64,000 nucleotides of DNA from Euphorbia lathyris. Taxonomy: Eukaryota > Streptophyta > Magnoliopsida > Malpighiales > Euphorbiaceae. This document shows, piece by piece, positions 45,227 through 56,034 of this stretch. Under the pieces are notes generated by a model. It saw only the letters and a list, made by a program, of their open reading frames with translations. It was not told the origin of the DNA and did no database searches. The first letter of the stretch is position 1, and every line of letters starts with the position of its first letter. The stretch is from the NCBI RefSeq assembly GCF_963576675.1, contig NC_088914.1, positions 82,644,441-82,708,440 of the forward strand, given 5' to 3'. Position numbers and translations under genes: made by a program.

Positions 45227-47973
45227 TCATTTTTGGGCCACAGGTACCGCGTCTTTGTTTATGTTGAGTTTGTGAGTGATCACATCCGGACTAATCCCGG
45301 GGAGGATCTCATCTTTCCATGCAAAGACATCTTCTGACTCATGGAGAACCTTGGTGATTACTTCCTTAATTTCCCCCTTGAGCCCTTTAGCCATCCGTAC
45401 CTGTTTTTCATCCACCATGAGGTACATCTCTGTTTCACCCAAGGCCATTGTGACCAGTTCTTCCTCGTCTTCGTCTTTAGACTGTGGGCGAATCATTAAC
45501 AATGCTGAATACATCTTCTGAGCCACTTTTTGGTTTCCTTTGATCATTACACCTCCCTTGGCCGTGGGGATGTAAAGAGTTAAGTGGCGTATGGAGATTA
45601 GAGCTGCAGCCTCAGAGATAAAGGGTCGCCCAAGGATGATATTGTAAGCTAACTGGCCATCCAGGATGGAGAATTCCAGATCGCCTTTCCAGATTTGATC
45701 TTCATCTGCCAACTCACAATCTAAGGTTACCTGGCCCTTTGTTTGGATGGTGTGTCCTGTTACTCCCAGAATGTCCACTACGGTGGTTTCCACTTGGATT
45801 GGGTCGACCATGAGTTTGGCAAATGCTCCTCTTGTGATGACATTGCACGAACTTCCGGTATCGATCATTACTCTTTTCATCTCCCAGCCTTCCACCATCA
45901 TAGTAATGACCAGGGCATCTGCATGTGGAGAGATCTCCGGACCGGTATCCGCAAAAGGGCGATTAAGTGATGCCCTATCTAGAGCAGTGGTTTTTGCCTT
46001 TTTCAACACAGGTTGGTACCCAGGTCCGCCTGCTATGACATTGATGGTCCCTTTTGCCTTCTTCTTCTGGTCATCTCTGGATATATCACCATCTCCCTTC
46101 TTGCCATCATTTTGGACGAACCGGTCCAACTTTCCCCTTTCGATAAGCCTTTCTATCTCTCTGGCTAACTCCCAGCATACGTCCGTGTCATGGCCATTCT
46201 TCCTGTGGTATTTGCAATAATTTTTGGGATTTTTACCAGTGTTGGTGTACTCCCCCCCTTTTGGTTCGGGGTATGAAATGCTCCGCTTGTGCTGACTGTT
46301 CTCGATCCACATGAGCACTTCGCTTTTAGAGGCATTGAGCGGCGTAAATGATGATACAAATGCCGATTTGTTCTTAGAGCCTCTTCGCCGACCTCTAGAT
46401 GATGAGTCCTGGTGTTTATCTTTCTCTTTATCACGATGGCGAGATTCGCCTCTGTCTTTCTTGGGCGGAGACAATGACTCCCGGCGAATGTCATCTACCT
46501 CCATGAAATCCTTGCATCTTTCAATTAATTCTGCCATGCTTCTAGGCTTCTTTCGAATTAAATCTTCCTGCAAGATTTTACACGTGGTGTTTTTCGCTAG
46601 AGCCTCCGCTGCCATGGAGACATCCACATCGACAATTCGTATACACAATTTATTGAAATTGTCTACATATTCTCGGAGGGGTTCATTCGCCTTCTGCTTT
46701 AATTCAAAAAGCTTTCGTGACTTGACCACAGGAGGAATACATCCGGCGAATTTAGCACAAAATTCCCTACTCAATTGATCCCAGCTATCAATAGATCCAG
46801 GAGGTAAAGATTGGAACCAATCATAAGCGGGGCCTCCTATAAGGTGGTGATAAACATCCGGCATAAGACCGCCTTACTAGCACGGTTAAGGCTGAGCAAC
46901 ATCCGGTACTTTCTTGCATGGGCCTCCGGGTTGTCCGCACCTATGTAAAGGGGTATATTAGGTATTTTAAAATGCCTATCCGTTTCCTCAGCTTCGATCC
47001 ACGCTGTAAAAGGCGAATCACGATTAGCGAATGGATTATGCCGGGCATCCTCTTCATTAATGCGGAGTACCGCAGCTCTAACTCGATCATCAAAATTCTT
47101 TGGACCCGCCCTGGGGCGTCCTCTTCGTGGCGATCGACTCGGAGGTCTCCTATGGGGAGATCTACTTGGAGAAGATGAAGAGCTGGAACCAGATGACGGA
47201 TTTGATGGTGAACGTCCACCTCCACCACCGTGTCCGCCACCACCTTGTCCTCCACCACCTTAGCTTCCACCACATTGGCCGTTATTGCCTCCATAGTCTC
47301 CTGAAGGAAGGTGCCTATCCTCTCCTTGGTGTGGCGGTGGCGGTGGCCTATCTGGACGTGGCGTCTCTACTGGCCTCTTGCTTTGTCTACGACCAGTAGA
47401 TGGGGGTGATCTACCCCTACGGGAGGATCTTAGTCTCCGGGGCGAAGGTGATTTCGACTGCCTATTTTTCTCTTTTCTACGCTTTTTGTGCCTTCGACCT
47501 TCCGATCCGCCCTCAAGGAGACTCGACCGCGGGCGGCATGGATTACCTGATCCGCCCAGATTTATCCTTTGACTTCCACCTGCTTCATCAGAAAATAATT
47601 GCCGATTGAGTGGCGGGTTATTACCAGCTACGGTAGTAGTCACCATGGAATCCGTGGGTTGAATTTGGAAGAATGAAGAATCATGGGCGTCAAATCCTAC
47701 AATGGCTTGTTGCCATTGAGATGACGTAGGGTTGGTGCGCCGAAGCTCTGGTACTATCATGAACGACCTTAGGCGTCTCTCCATATCAGGGCCAAACGCT
47801 CTTCCTATGGCTCCCGCACATGTTTCAACGAATGCATCTGGCGACAGACTCCTTCCGTCCTGAGTTGCTGGAGTACTCCCATCAACGCGTCCAGCGCTTG
47901 ATTCAGGTTGGCTTGAGGGTGTTACCAAGGGCGTTTCAACCCCCGAGGAGGGGTTCTGTTCTCCATTTGTCAT
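45227..47973 (-). pseudogene. Gypsy gag and protease
   Basis: Starts MTNGEQNPSSGVETPL at 47973, 64 bp inside the LTR edge. The first 237 codons end at a TAA at 47260-47262. The same frame then continues (FDDRVRAAVLRINEEDARH) to about 46855, where a one-base shift moves gag into the frame of the rest (LIGGPAYDWFQSLPPGSID, QLSREFCAKF). A zinc-knuckle-like CKYHRKNGHDTDVC (C-H-H-C) follows, then the protease VMIDTGSSCNVI with DTG intact. The frame closes at a TGA at 45227-45229, just before the RT. So there are two stops and one frameshift in this half. An Arg/Ser/Pro-rich low-complexity tract lies at about 47090-47500. Confidence 0.85.
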
Positions 47974-48020
47974 ATCTTTTCTAACGTGAACGAAAACCCT
48001 TTATTTGATTAAAAGATCCA

Positions 48021-48034
48021 CGCTCACCGCACCA
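48021..48034 (-). other. Gypsy primer binding site
   Basis: Minus-strand TGGTGCGGTGAGCG, two bases from the 5' LTR edge. Shared with the relic at 3669. The priming tRNA was not identified; it is not initiator Met. Confidence 0.7.
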
Positions 48035-48036
48035 AT

Positions 48037-48545
48037 TGATGACTAGTGGAGAATTTCCGATAGGAATCCGTCTCTGTGGGGGCGTCGTTGGGTTCGACGG
48101 GGGGAAGCTCCGATGCCAAAGTCAGTATAGGAGAACAAGAGAGCAAACTGAATTGACAAAGGGTAAGTGAAAGTGTACCTTGATAGCCTGAGACATAGGC
48201 TATATATAGTCATGAAGCCGTAACTTTTCAGTAACTAGAAAGTCTCCATTCATGTTCCATTAATGGCGGTTACTGGTTTCCTTTAAGTTGGCTGTTAGCT
48301 AATTGATAGCTCATTAATGGTCTTTATAGCCGGATCGGCCCAGCCGTTCTAATGGCGGATTGAGTGTTATTGGAGATTCGCCTCACAGGTTCGCTCGCGG
48401 GTCTCTTTTGGTGAGACCTTGGTGATCCGCTCGTCGGATCTCTTTGTTTCAATACGCTGCGGTATTCCCGTATCAGTTGATCAACACGTGGCGTTCTTAG
48501 GCGAACATTCCGTTTGATCCTTGGGATAATATCACAATGTTATCA
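48037..48545 (-). repeat. 5' LTR of the gypsy element
   Basis: Identical in length to the 3' LTR, with nine differences. On the minus strand it should drive the gag-pol RNA. Confidence 0.95.
48201..48210 (-). promoter_or_regulatory. Putative TATA box in the gypsy 5' LTR
   Basis: Minus-strand ACTATATATA lies about 170 bp before the LTR inner edge. The same site is present in the 3' LTR near 38662. Position and sequence fit a Pol II promoter. Confidence 0.6.
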
Positions 48546-48645
48546 ATATTTTAGCGAACACACCGTCAGACACTTTTAACGTTTTAGCGAACACACCAAA
48601 ACGACAGTGTGTTCCTAAAACATTAAAAGTGTCCAACATGAAAAG

Positions 48646-48830
48646 AGTAAACATATTTAATTTTCTATTAGTTCAATACTAGTTTCTGAAAAATGATAAT
48701 TTTTTATAGTTTTAACGCGTCGACGGTATTTTTGCTAAAACAACGTGAAAAGATTAAACATATTTAATTTTCTATTAGTTCAATACTAGTTTCTAAAAAA
48801 TGATAACATTTTTACAATTTTAACGCATTG
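48646..48830. repeat. Direct and inverted repeats inside the hAT-like element
   Basis: The sequence AAACATATTTAATTTTCTAT continuing to GTTTCT occurs twice directly (about 48652 and 48747). It also occurs once inverted at about 38430-38470 on the other side of the gypsy insertion, so these are subterminal repeats of the host hAT-like element. Confidence 0.7.
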
Positions 48831-49150
48831 GAGGCTAAATTGTTTTTGCACAACCCTAACGAGCTGGACTTTGAAAATTTATCCTTAACCCCACGGAATC
48901 TAAATTCCTGGCTCCGCCACGGCCAACAGTAGCCATTTCATTCCACAAAAGCTATCAGCAAGTCTTTTTTAATTTTAACCAAACACCTCAATAACTCATG
49001 TTTAAATCATTCTACCAAAATCTTAATATTTTGGCAAATTTTTATATATAATCTCATCTCCACACATCTTCTCAAACCAAGCTCATAACTGTATAAGTAC
49101 AATTTCACTCTAATTCTAATAGTAACATTTAGAATCAGCTTTTCAATATT

Positions 49151-49812
49151 ATGTTTCCAACTCTTTTATATGTTCTAATTCCTATTAGCCCAGTTTTTTA
49201 CCTCAACATTATCCATATCAATTTCTTTCTTTTATGAGGTTATACAGTCGCAACTAATCACTCAAAACTATCCGTATTTTAACGAGGCTATAGTCACAAG
49301 AGGTAAATGGTAAAACCCTTAGGATGATTAGTTGATTCCGTCCTTGCTATGGATGGGTCAAAATTAATACAACAATGCTTACAAACAATCAATAGACTCC
49401 GGTAGTGCTGGCGGATTAGTACAAGATAATAATGAGAAAAGGTGCGGTGGTTTTACAATGAATTTAAGTGGTTCTGTTACCCCAGTAGTGAACTCATTGG
49501 TATTTTAAGAGGTCTGAAACTAGTTTGGAGAATGAGATTAAAAAATATCATATTAGAAAGTGATTGTAGGGTTATTGTGGACTTGATAACTACTACTGAA
49601 TCTGATTATCATTTGGTACCAACTATCAAACGCCAAGACAATGGAATGTGAAAATATAACATCAATATCGAGAAGGGAATCAAAGGGTTGACGGGTTAGC
49701 AAATCTTGGTATCCAAATGTCACATGGCTATCATGAATTTCAACATCCACCTTTAAGCATTTTAAACCAAATAAAAAATGATTCTAATGGTGTTCAATAT
49801 CCTCGATTATGA
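49151..49812 (+). pseudogene. RNase H-like pseudogene, left arm of palindrome
   Basis: A decayed copy of the gene at 8193-8882 in the opposite orientation. It starts with the ATG of MFPTLLYVLIPISPVF and ends with the TGA at 49810-49812 after NGVQYPRL. Recognisable pieces include ELIGILRGLKLVWRM, IILESDCRVIVDLITTTESD and YHLVPTI. Frameshifts and a deletion remove the first catalytic Asp region and the RRKW segment. Confidence 0.75.
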
Positions 49813-49813
49813 G

Positions 49814-50489
49814 ATTGAACACCATTAAAATCATTGTTGATTTGACTTAAAATGCTTAAAAGTGAATATTGAAATTCATGATAGCCACAATGACGATTGG
49901 ATACTAAGATTTGCTAACTGATCAGCAACTTGATTCCCTTCTTGATATTGATGTATTTTCACATTCCATTTTCTTTGTAGAAGTTGTTTGATAGTTGGCA
50001 TCAAATGATAATCAGATTCCGTAGTAATTATCAAATCCACAGAATCTTACAGTGACTTTCCAAAATAATATTTCTGAATCTCATTTTCTAGACTAGTTTC
50101 GGGCCTCTTAAAATGCCAATGAGGTCAGCTTCTGTTGGGGGTAATAGACCCACCTAAATTCATTGCAAGACCACCACACCATTTTCAATTACTATCTCGA
50201 ACTAACCGGTCGGCACTGGCTAAGTTTATTGATGGGTTGTAAGCACTGTCTATGTTAATTTGACTCATCCATGACAAAGAGGTCACTAACTAATCATCCT
50301 AAGGGTTTTACCGTCTATATGTTGCGACTCTATATATAGGTTCGTTTAAATTTGGATAAGTTTGAACAACCAATCGTGATTGTATAAGCTTGTTAAAAAT
50401 TTGATGTGGATAATTTGAGAGATGACTTAAACAAAAAATCGGGCTAATAGGAATGGGAACATATACAAGAGTTGGAAATATAATTGGTA
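49814..50489 (-). pseudogene. RNase H-like pseudogene, right arm of palindrome
   Basis: A second decayed copy, minus strand, starting near 50474 (FPTLVYVPIPISPIF) and running to 49814. It meets the left arm tail to tail: ATGGTGTTCAAT, a 15-base spacer, then ATTGAACACCAT. Multiple stops. Its upstream flank beyond family K copy 3 matches the flank of the intact gene, so this copy is the original paralogue and the left arm is probably an inverted duplicate of it. Confidence 0.7.
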
Positions 50490-50496
50490 AATACAT

Positions 50497-50942
50497 AATT
50501 AAACCCTTGAACTACTTGTTTTAAGGATTCAAGTTTCTGATCAATTATTTTTCCATATTGAGTCATTAATCATCGATTCTGTTATGGATCCGACCCTTAT
50601 TTAACTTTTCCATTGAGTTTGAGCGACACATATCGTTATTCGGCTTGTTGACGCGAACAAATAAAAATAAGAGTTTATTGACTAGGATAGATAAAAGAGT
50701 AAACCGTAACGAGAAATTACAGAAATTAATTTCCATGTTCTAAGCTTGTTTTTCTCACCTCCTATTTTGTGATTTTCCGCATCTTCACTAAATCTATAGA
50801 ATCGCCAAATCAATCTTCTCTTCACCCGAACTCCAAAAAAAATTAAATAATGACCAAATATATAATAAAATCAATGATTAATAACTCAATGTGGAAAAAT
50901 AATTACCTAGAGCTCTAAAGCAAAGTTCAGGGGCTTAGTTAT
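50497..50942. repeat. Inverted-repeat family K, copy 3
   Basis: Ends read ATTAAACCCTTGAACT and AGTTCAGGGGCTTAGTTA, partly inverted. The interior matches copies 1 and 2 (CTTATTTTTATTTGTTCGCG on the minus strand and others). It is the only uninterrupted copy. It sits just upstream of the decayed RNase H-like start, apparently inserted in its 5' region. Confidence 0.55.
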
Positions 50943-50944
50943 AT

Positions 50945-51640
50945 TTTTTGTGAATATAATTTTATTTTATTTTTCTAAAATTCTTTTTATTGAGAATAGA
51001 GCTCTGAGATAGAAATGTGCTTGGTGAGAAGATTTGTGAAAATGAGATTTGATACAATTTTGGCTGTTAATAAGATTTTGGCAAAATGATTTAGAGACTA
51101 CAACTTCGTTGATTATATCTTCTGCTAATTTTCTTCAAAACTCAAATATAATTCTTCTTCGTCTATGTGACACTGATCCTAATCCTTTTTCTTTTCTGAT
51201 TAGGAAAATATATATCCTAAACCTGGTCGTAATGCACTAATCAAATTTATACTATTAATCAAATGTAATCATCAGAATCATCCTCATACCAAAATTTTGT
51301 ACTTAAAAGATCATCAACCACTCAAAATTACTGGAAATATCAAAAAGCATTTGGGGGTGCTGGAGCGGCGCGAACCCAGGGGTCGGGGATCGTTTTTCCG
51401 GTGACTGGAGGGTGCTGGAAGGTCCCCAAGAAAGCATTTAGGGGCTCCGACGACTGGAAGGGTGATGTAGATATCCAGAATCGCAGGGAAGAAGGTGAGA
51501 GATGAGACCGAAGAGAGAAAGAGAGAGAGTTTTTTTTTTTTTGTTTGTTTTTATAACTAAGAAAGAGAGAGAGTTAATCGGCTGATTTAGGGTTAGGAAA
51601 GGGTAGGGTTTCGATTTAGGATTAGGCCTATATAGCATAG
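50945..51640 (-). promoter_or_regulatory. 5' flank of the RNase H-like pseudogene
   Basis: About 51205-51505 parallels 8925-9165 upstream of the intact gene (TATCCTAAACCTGGTCGTAA, GGTGACTGGAGGGTGCTGGA). It holds a GA-rich tract near 51510-51580. No open frame is conserved between the two loci. Confidence 0.45.
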
Positions 51641-51782
51641 GTTCCCTTCAATTACGGCCCATTTTCTTTCCTAATTCAGCAAATTGATCCCGCTTTTTAC
51701 GTTTTATTCAAATGTGCCTACATTTTTTACAGTTGACCCGTTTAATGAATTTTGACTTTTTAATTTAACCTCATATTTTCAA

Positions 51783-53352
51783 GGGCAAATTATAAAAATG
51801 AATCAAATGGGAGGCTCATTTATATATTTAATCCATTTATTACTCAACCTATTACAGATCTAGACTGATTTTGTGTGACTTTTCTATAATACCCTCAATA
51901 TTTACGCGTGTCTCCCCCCCTCCCGTCTGACTTCGCAGATTCGACATTATGCGAAGCCTAGAAGCTAATGTTTGGGTTTACTTGATGAATTTAATTAGCA
52001 TATGCGAAGCCTGCGAAGCTAATATTTGGGTTTACTTGATGAATTTAATTAGCATATGTGAAGCTTGCGAAGCTAATGTTTGGTTTACTTGATGAATTTA
52101 ATTAGCAGATGCGAAGTCTGAATGTGTTTTGAAGCTAATTCGCGAAGTGGTATATAACAAAAAATGTCAAACAACAACGGATTCTAACATTAAAATCATA
52201 ACATTATCAAAATTTACAACAAGATTGCCACAATAAACTCCTAACAAATCACTTCAAAGTGAACCTAACTAATTCGGTACCAATTTTGAAGCGGATGGGT
52301 AATTTCTCTCTCTACATGAAGTCCAGACCTTTTGGGATGAGAAATGGAAGTCCAGACCTTTTGGGATGACGTGTCCCATGGTGCACACCAAGATTGACAC
52401 AATCTCTCCTAACCAACCATTTTAAAGTGAATGTGTCAATCTTGAGGGAAATTTCTCCCTATACAGGAAGGAAAGTTATCTCTCCTGCATCCGAGGACGC
52501 CGCCTTTTAGAAAGGGAAGTTATGTAATCAACCACCTTCAGAAAAAATTAATCGTGTTAGATATGGAAAAATACGATTCTGGCTTCGCGAAATGAGGATT
52601 AGCGAAGCATGCGAATATAAATGTGCAGGGAAATAGGTGATTTTACTTCGCTAATCAATGTTTTCGCGAGGTATGCAAGGTCTGAAACGTGACGATCTAC
52701 GTCGCATATCGATGATTCGCGAAGTCTGCGAGGGAAATCATGAACTTTTCTACTCGCAGACTTCGCGAACTAATCGATTCACGAAATAGATCGTCACGTT
52801 TCAGGCTCTTTCTCTTCGCAGATCTTCGCGAAATGTATTCATGAAAAAACGCAGAAAAAACAGCATATACTTACATTTTTCGCGTCTTTCACCCTTAAAA
52901 ACGACAATAACAATATGATAAACTGGGAAAAACGATGGAAATAACGTAGAATAACCATTTCTTTGATGGTAACAAGAAGAAAGAAACCAAGTAACGAGCA
53001 AGAACAGGAAGATGAAGAACCATGGCTTCGTTTTCTAGAATTAGGAAGTTGCAGAATCAAGAGATGAAGAGAGAAAAAAGAGAAATTCATTGTGATTTGG
53101 CGAATTGGTGCAGATTTCGTGCAATTTAAAGGAAGATATGAAGATCAAAAGTCTTGAAATCATTAATGGAGGAGCCAACTTTTTGCGTAACCAATGAGAA
53201 TGAGGGGAGCAGCCGTTCGCGTTGTGGGAAGTGGGAAGGTTAGGGGTATTATGAGAAAGTCACACAAAATCAATCTAGATATATAGTAGGTTGAGTAAAT
53301 GGATTAAATATGTAAATAGACCTCCTATTTGACCTAGTTTTGTAATTTTCCC
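51783..53352. mobile_element. Mutator-type element with non-inverted interior
   Basis: Ends GGGCAAATTATAAAAATGAA and CTAGTTTTGTAATTTTCCC. Inverted similarity continues for about 110 bp (AGTCACACAAAATCAATCTAG against its near complement). A perfect 9-bp duplication TATTTTCAA lies at 51774-51782 and 53353-53361. The interior is unique. Near 53090 on the minus strand an 83-residue ORF opens with a signal-peptide-like MNFSFFSLHLLILQLPNS, Ser/Cys-rich afterwards. Around 52680-52810 a further inverted repeat contains TTCGCGAAGTCTGCGAG. This fits a Pack-MULE, with no donor gene identified. Confidence 0.75.
51945..52120. repeat. Three tandem copies of a ~58-bp unit
   Basis: Units contain GCGAAGCTAAT, TTTGGGTTTACTTGATGAAT and TTAATTAGCATATG. 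Copies start near 51951, 52009 and 52067 with small changes. They lie inside the Mutator-type element. Confidence 0.8.
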
Positions 53353-53361
53353 TATTTTCAA

Positions 53362-54266
53362 TTTGTGTAATTAGGTCCCCTTGTTTCCACATACTACATC
53401 TATTAAGACTTTCAATTACAGAGGTTACAACTTAAAAAATGTATTATTTTGACATCATATAATATAGTCAAATATTAACATTCACCATCTTCCTATCTAT
53501 TAATTGCCCATACAAATTTCTCTCTCAATTAAGAAACAAAATCTATCACCCAAAAAAAACAAAAGATTTTACAATAAGAAAGAAAAAAAATAGCTTACGT
53601 AACCATCTAAAATAAAACAAAACTAACCGAAGTGAAGGACTAAAAAATGCCACAAATCAGAAAAGATCAATATCAATAGTAAACGAGAGAGAAGATTGCA
53701 AAAAACAATGATGGAGAGAAAAATCAACATATGAAAACAAGTAGAGGTGTGGTGAGCAAAGTGTCAAAAAAAAAAGAGAAGATGAGATGGTCGTAGCTTA
53801 GGGCAACCAGATGGTAGCCCACCAGACCTCCATGACATCCCTCAATATGAAGCCCCCTAATGGACCTAATGGAACACTCGAAAGGAGGAGGTGCGAGACC
53901 GACATAGCTCGTTGGAGCTTTAGACACCGTTGGGTTACAAGCCAATCCAAATAGCTGCAAAACTATCTGAATCCATAAAGGCTGATGTCCTCAATTACTT
54001 AAGGATAATATCCTTGCTGTCGCTTGGTATCTAGCGGATAAAGCATCTTGGTTTAATTTATTTGTAGGTACAATTTTCTCTTTACATTTAGACATTAAAA
54101 TATCCATCATAACCATCTGTATATTATCATTTATCACAATTATCTGTGATATTGAATGGTCTAAGTCTTCTTTTTATTTCGATTGAGTCACTTGCCAATT
54201 CTCTCAAATACCATATGTTTATTGTCATAAACAAATAAAAAAAAAGGAAAGTATGACTTGTGCACT
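53362..54266. other. Intergenic DNA
   Basis: No gene or bounded element recognised. A less AT-rich stretch (53790-53950) has a 78-residue minus ORF with no known motif. Confidence 0.4.
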
Positions 54267-54275
54267 ATTGCAAAA

Positions 54276-55346
54276 GGGATAATTACTAATCTGACCCAAT
54301 CAACGACCCTAATTTACATATCTAACCCACTTTGCCTCAAAGTTACCAAATTAGACACTTTCACCCATTTTGGACAAAACTAACCTTAGTTATATTCGAT
54401 CAATCGATCGATCTACTCCTTCTCTTCTTCTTCTTCTTCTTCTTCTTCTTCTTCTTCTTCTTCTTCCGCTTCATATGCTTCTTCTTCTTCTTCTTCTCCG
54501 TTTCAACTTCTTCTTCGGTTCATCTTCTTCAATTTCTGATACCAATCGATAGCGATTTTTGAGATTTTTAACATATTATGTTCAATTTTCCGTACAAATG
54601 GTATATTTTTAGCTTATACGCTTGCTTTTCTCGTTGGTTTTGCCTCTTTCTTCATCTGTAATGGTATCGTTTCAATTTCCTCAATTTTCCATAATTTTTT
54701 TTTCCATTTTCCTCCATTGTTGTCGCATTTGTGACGAAATTGTCGCATTTCGTCACAAATGCGACAAGAATTGTCGCATTTCGTCACAAATGCGACAAGA
54801 ATTATCGCATTCGTCGCAAATGCGACAAGAGTTGTCGCATTTGCTATGAAATGCGACAACTCTTGTCGCATTTGTGCGAAATGCGACAATTTCGTCACAA
54901 ATGCGACAATAATGGAGAAAAATGGAAAAAAATTATGGAAAATAGAGGAAATTGAAACGATACCATTACAGATGAAGAAAGAGGCAAAACCAACGAGAAA
55001 AGCAAGCGTATAAGCTAAAAATATACCATTTGTACGGGAAATTGAACATAATATGTCAAAAATCTCAAAAATCGCTAACGATTAGTATCAAAAATTGAAG
55101 AAGATGAACCGAAGAAGAAGTTGAAATGGAGAAGAAGAAGAAGAAGAAGAAGAAGAAGAAGAAGAACAAGAAGAAGAAGAAGCGGAAGAAGAAGAAGAAG
55201 AAGAAGAAGATCGATCGATTGATCGAATAGAACTAAGGTTAGTTTTGTCCAAAATGGGTGAAAGTGTCTAATTTGGTAACTTTGAGGCAAGGTGGGCTAG
55301 ATATGTAAATTGGGGTCCTTGATTGGGTCAGATTAGTAATTATCCC
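54276..55346. mobile_element. Near-perfect 1.07-kb foldback, Mutator type
   Basis: Starts GGGATAATTACTAATCTGAC and ends GTCAGATTAGTAATTATCCC. A perfect 9-bp duplication ATTGCAAAA lies at 54267-54275 and 55347-55355. The halves are reverse complements almost to the centre, including (CTT)n near 54418-54505 and (AAG)n near 55120-55210, a GATCGATCGATTGATC segment, and AATGGTATCGTTTCAATTTC with its complement. No coding capacity; the Leu/Phe-rich ORFs are artefacts. Confidence 0.85.
54718..54915. repeat. Short palindromic repeats at the foldback centre
   Basis: At least six alternating copies of TTGTCGCATTT and AAATGCGACAA, joined by CGTCAC or similar. This forms repeated small hairpins inside the large hairpin. 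The units differ by one or two bases and small indels. Confidence 0.85.
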
Positions 55347-55355
55347 ATTGCAAAA

Positions 55356-56034
55356 TTGATGATTTAACTTGAATTAGCTAAAACTAGGAATGACAACAGG
55401 TATTCTATCCGCGGAATTGGCTAAAACTAGAGAAAACTAATATTAAATATTATTCTTATTTTTCTATTATTTTTTAAGAATTATTTTTTTTTATTCTTCT
55501 TTCCTAAAATTTATTAGAGAGGTAAACAATTACTTTTTACAATTATAATCTTACTCTTATTGGAGATGTCACAATTACTTTTTACAATTATAGTTTTACT
55601 TCTATTTTGATAATTTTTGAAATATTTTTCATTCATTTTTTTGTTAATAAATTTTACGTTATTAAATTAAAGTTCTATAGTTATATAAAAATTAATAAAT
55701 CAATTATTTTATATTGAAGATAATATTGTGATTATATAAAAAAATAGAAAAAATAGATGTTTTATTATTAAAACATAGAGTAAATGGTAATTTTGGTATT
55801 TTAAAATTTATTTAGTATAGTTTGACCATTGACTAAAGCATAAGGACTAAGGAGTTAACAAAAAGAAAAATTGGATGACTAAATAATTATTTCTAAAAAC
55901 ATAATGACTAAGTAGTGTATTAGGTAAAAACACAGAGACCTTATAATTATGTACCCTAAAAATAAAATACAATATACAAAATGCCAAATTGAAGATCACG
56001 TCAAAAATATCGCAATTGAGTGGATAGAAAAATA
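55356..56034. other. AT-rich intergenic DNA
   Basis: Direct repeat of about 45 bp (ACAATTACTTTTTACAATTA) near 55529 and 55568. No gene seen. Confidence 0.45.

Larger units (their letters stand above)
38499..48545 (-). mobile_element. Complete Ty3/gypsy element, Tat-like lineage
   Basis: About 10.05 kb with two 509-bp LTRs, PBS, gag-pol, polypurine tract and a perfect 5-bp duplication ATATT (38494-38498 and 48546-48550). Dual RNase H domains in pol and an antisense ORF between pol and the 3' LTR point to the Tat/Retand-type lineage. By eye the LTRs differ at 9 of 509 positions (about 1.8%), so insertion was geologically recent. Several lesions make it non-autonomous. Confidence 0.9.
37486..48922 (+). 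mobile_element. hAT-like element, GGCGGAGCC family, hosting the gypsy
   Basis: Starts CACGGGCGGAGCCAG and ends CTGGCTCCGCCACGG, with an inverted core GGCGGAGCCAG. A perfect 8-bp duplication CCAACAGT lies at 37478-37485 and 48923-48930. Without the nested gypsy and one MITE it is roughly 0.9 kb with no transposase. Near 37635-37690 it carries tRNA-like A-box (TGGATGAAATGG, one mismatch) and B-box (GGTTCAACTCC, perfect) motifs that also occur in the 16626-17085 copy. Confidence 0.8.

Noticed and set aside
54718..54915. CRISPR-like array
   Set aside because: Units are palindromic and adjoin without unique spacers, lie at the centre of a transposon, and the genome is a plant.
54332..55290. ORFs rich in Leu/Phe and repeated CRICDE-like or THSRKCDN-like peptides
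   Set aside because: They come from the trinucleotide arrays and the TTGTCGCATTT repeats, and appear on both strands because the element is a palindrome.
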